Positions 5,551 through 6,611 of a stretch of 6,611 bases of DNA are shown here, piece after piece. A program made the position numbers and the translations under genes. Each line of letters opens with the position of its first letter. Positions within the stretch are counted from its first letter, which is position 1. The stretch is from Bacteroidota bacterium (lineage in GTDB: Bacteria > Bacteroidota > Bacteroidia > AKYH767-A > JABDAW01). The notes below the pieces were generated by a model. It was not told the DNA's origin. It did no database searches and saw only the letters and a program-made list of their open reading frames with translations. The DNA lies in the NCBI GenBank assembly GCA_023251595.1, contig JAHEYM010000232.1, positions 1 to 6,611 of the forward strand, written 5' to 3'.

Positions 5551-5707
5551 TTACAAATCACTTATAATCAATCAGTTACAGTCAAGTACCCAGAGCCGGA
5601 ATCGAACCGGCACGAGCGTGAGCTCACAGGTTTTTGAGACCAGCGCGTCTACCAATTCCGCCATCCGGGCAAATCATTTTGTGATTTGGTTAATTAGTGA
5701 TTTGTAA
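5551..5707. repeat. 12-bp perfect inverted repeat flanking the tRNA-Leu gene
   Basis: TTACAAATCACT at 5551-5562 is the exact reverse complement of AGTGATTTGTAA at 5696-5707, with the tRNA gene between. In the minus-strand precursor the 5' leader would pair with the 3' trailer and enclose the tRNA. The CAAATCA core occurs again next to the tRNA 5' end (5670-5676 and inverted at 5682-5688), forming a small leader hairpin. Confidence 0.7.
5587..5670 (-). tRNA. tRNA-Leu (anticodon CAA), probable integration site
   Basis: A class II tRNA of 84 nt with no encoded CCA. The acceptor stem GCCCGGA pairs with TCTGGGT, with G-U pairs at 1-72 and 5-68. The D arm is GCG..CGC around AATTGGTAGA. The anticodon loop CTCAAAA gives CAA. 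The long variable arm is GAGC-TCAC-GCTC, and the T arm is GCCGG-TTCGATT-CCGGC. In the anticodon stem CTGGT/ACCTG, positions 28 and 42 are both U, an unusual mismatch where A42 would be expected. The 3' end faces the integrase gene, so the element probably inserted in the 3' half and supplied that half itself. The attachment core is likely inside the gene, but its other copy lies outside the window. Confidence 0.95.
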
Positions 5708-5711
5708 TTGG

Positions 5712-5719
5712 CAAAGGTA
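5712..5719 (-). promoter_or_regulatory. Bacteroidota-type -7 promoter box for tRNA-Leu
   Basis: The minus strand reads TACCTTTG, identical to the box at 2760-2767 and matching TAnnTTTG. It lies 41 bp before the mature tRNA 5' end, just past the ispD stop. Transcription would start near 5707, so the leader would begin at about the first base of the 12-nt arm that can pair with the trailer. A -33 TTG at usual spacing is not clear. Confidence 0.6.
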
Positions 5720-5727
5720 AGCAAATA

Positions 5728-6387
5728 TCATATCAGCGCTTTCGCAATCAGCAAATCTTGCTGGGTCGTGATCTTGATGTTGTTTATCTCACCTTCAACC
5801 AGATTAATTTTTACACCAAGTTTTTCAACTACCGTTGCATCATCGGTAAAATCTTCTGTGTATGCCTGATTGTATGCCTCTTTCAGCACGTTGGAGTGGA
5901 AACATTGTGGTGTTTGTATAGCTTTGTATGATCGTCGTGGCACAGGATAATTTCCCTGATCATCGATTCGTCTGATGCTCTCATTCAGTTCGATAGCGGG
6001 TACTGCATTTCCGTGAATGTCGGCGTGAGAATATAGTCTTTCAATCAAATCGGGGGTGATAAGCGGTCGCACGCCATCGTGAATCCCCACGATTCCGGGT
6101 GATGTTATATGTTGAAGACCATTTTTCACCGAATGAAAACGTGTTTCGCCACCCTCACAAACAATATGACGAAAAGTAAATTCATTTTCGAGACAATAGT
6201 TTTCCCAGATTTCGCTGTATCCAACGGGTAAAACCACGATCGTCTTGATATGAGAAACCGCGAGTTTGAATTTGGTCAGAGTCCGGATTAAAATCGGGAT
6301 GCCGTCTAACTTCAAAAATTGTTTGGGTTGATCTGCCTTCATTCGAAGACCGCTTCCACCGGCCACAACAATTACATAACGACTCAT
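5728..6387 (-). CDS. ispD: 2-C-methyl-D-erythritol 4-phosphate cytidylyltransferase
   Basis: Third step of the cytosolic MEP pathway for isoprenoid precursors: joins MEP and CTP to give CDP-ME and pyrophosphate. The product is 219 residues, close to the usual length (about 225-235), and complete. Family motifs are all visible: the N-terminal nucleotide loop AGGSGLRM (9-16) with Arg15, PKQFL (Lys22), GGETRFHSVKNGL, IHDGVRPLI (the HDxxRP motif), RRSYKAIQTPQCF, FTDDATVVE, and the final NIKITTQQDL. The start ATG at 6387 is 10 nt after the queA stop, so the two are probably one minus-strand operon. This gene is chromosomal housekeeping and marks the host side of the element junction. Nothing looks damaged. 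Confidence 0.96.
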   Translation of the reverse strand: MSRYVIVVAGGSGLRMKADQPKQFLKLDGIPILIRTLTKFKLAVSHIKTIVVLPVGYSEIWENYCLENEFTFRHIVCEGGETRFHSVKNGLQHITSPGIVGIHDGVRPLITPDLIERLYSHADIHGNAVPAIELNESIRRIDDQGNYPVPRRSYKAIQTPQCFHSNVLKEAYNQAYTEDFTDDATVVEKLGVKINLVEGEINNIKITTQQDLLIAKALI

Positions 6388-6397
6388 GTGAAAGTCG

Positions 6398-6611
6398 CTA
6401 GAGAATCAACATCGCGTCGCCGTAAGTGTAAAAGCGATACTTTTCTTTGATAGCAATTTTGTAAGCTTCCATGAGCAAATCGTAGCCTGTAAAAGCAGAA
6501 ACCATCATCAGTAAAGTCGATTCTGGCATGTGAAAATTTGTGATCATACAGTTTGCGATATTGAAATCATAAGGTGGAAAAATAAATTTATTCGTCCAAC
6601 CGGTATAAGGT
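6398..6611 (-). CDS. queA: 3' end of S-adenosylmethionine:tRNA ribosyltransferase-isomerase
   Basis: Only the last 70 residues are inside the window; the 5' part continues past base 6611. Read on the minus strand the fragment begins PYTGWTNKFIFPPYDF, then TNFHMPESTLLMMVSAF, LMEAYKIAIKEKYRFY and the C-terminus TYGDAMLIL before TAG at 6398-6400. The segments TNFHxPxSTLLMxVSAF and KYRFYxYGDAMLI are hallmark C-terminal motifs of QueA. The enzyme moves the ribosyl moiety of SAM onto preQ1 at position 34 of certain tRNAs to form epoxyqueuosine, in the cytoplasm. It precedes ispD with a 10-nt gap. Confidence 0.93.
   Translation of the reverse strand, partial: PYTGWTNKFIFPPYDFNIANCMITNFHMPESTLLMMVSAFTGYDLLMEAYKIAIKEKYRFYTYGDAMLIL

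Noticed and set aside
5441..5707. Open frame of 88 codons downstream of the integrase
   Set aside because: Most of it is the antisense of the tRNA-Leu gene (the SRNRTGTSVSSQVF segment is a typical false translation of a tRNA), so it is not a protein gene.

Overview
The window looks like the integrase-proximal end of an integrated mobile element joined to a bacterial chromosome, most likely from the phylum Bacteroidota. Three things point there. The A+T-rich gene starts lack clear Shine-Dalgarno sequences. Two non-coding sites carry the same strong match (TACCTTTG) to the Bacteroidota -7 promoter consensus TAnnTTTG. The integrase and the 202-residue protein belong to types I associate with Bacteroidota mobile elements. 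The species cannot be told from this sequence.

Layout. Bases 1-2300 hold an anti-restriction type cargo cluster on the + strand: the end of an unidentified gene, a Dam/D12-class adenine methyltransferase (coupled to it by an ATGA overlap), an ArdC-like protein whose zincin HExxH motif is altered to HQxxH, and a SymE-like AbrB-fold protein (coupled to the ArdC-like gene by another ATGA overlap). An intrinsic terminator ends the cluster. Bases 2300-2920 have no convincing gene but are full of inverted repeats. They include a compact minus-strand transcription unit (promoter box, about 100 nt, strong terminator) and a separate plus-strand terminator placed just before the next gene. Bases 2923-5444 carry a 202-residue RteC-like or hypothetical protein, a small helix-turn-helix protein (likely excisionase or regulator) and a tyrosine recombinase with an N-terminal zinc-ribbon-like segment. 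A 9-bp-phased TTAA array lies just before the helix-turn-helix gene.

The junction with the chromosome is probably at the tRNA-Leu(CAA) gene (5587-5670, minus strand), whose 3' end faces the integrase. Beyond it are host genes on the minus strand, ispD (isoprenoid precursor synthesis) and the 3' end of queA (queuosine tRNA modification), only 10 nt apart and probably one operon.

How the parts may work together (inference): the recombinase and the small helix-turn-helix protein integrate and excise the element at the tRNA gene; the methyltransferase and ArdC-like protein protect incoming element DNA from host restriction; the non-coding region may control the 202-residue gene by attenuation or antisense RNA, or may be an origin-like site. 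The best candidates for something undescribed are this structured non-coding block, the apparently protease-dead ArdC coupled to SymE, and the 12-bp leader/trailer pairing around the tRNA.
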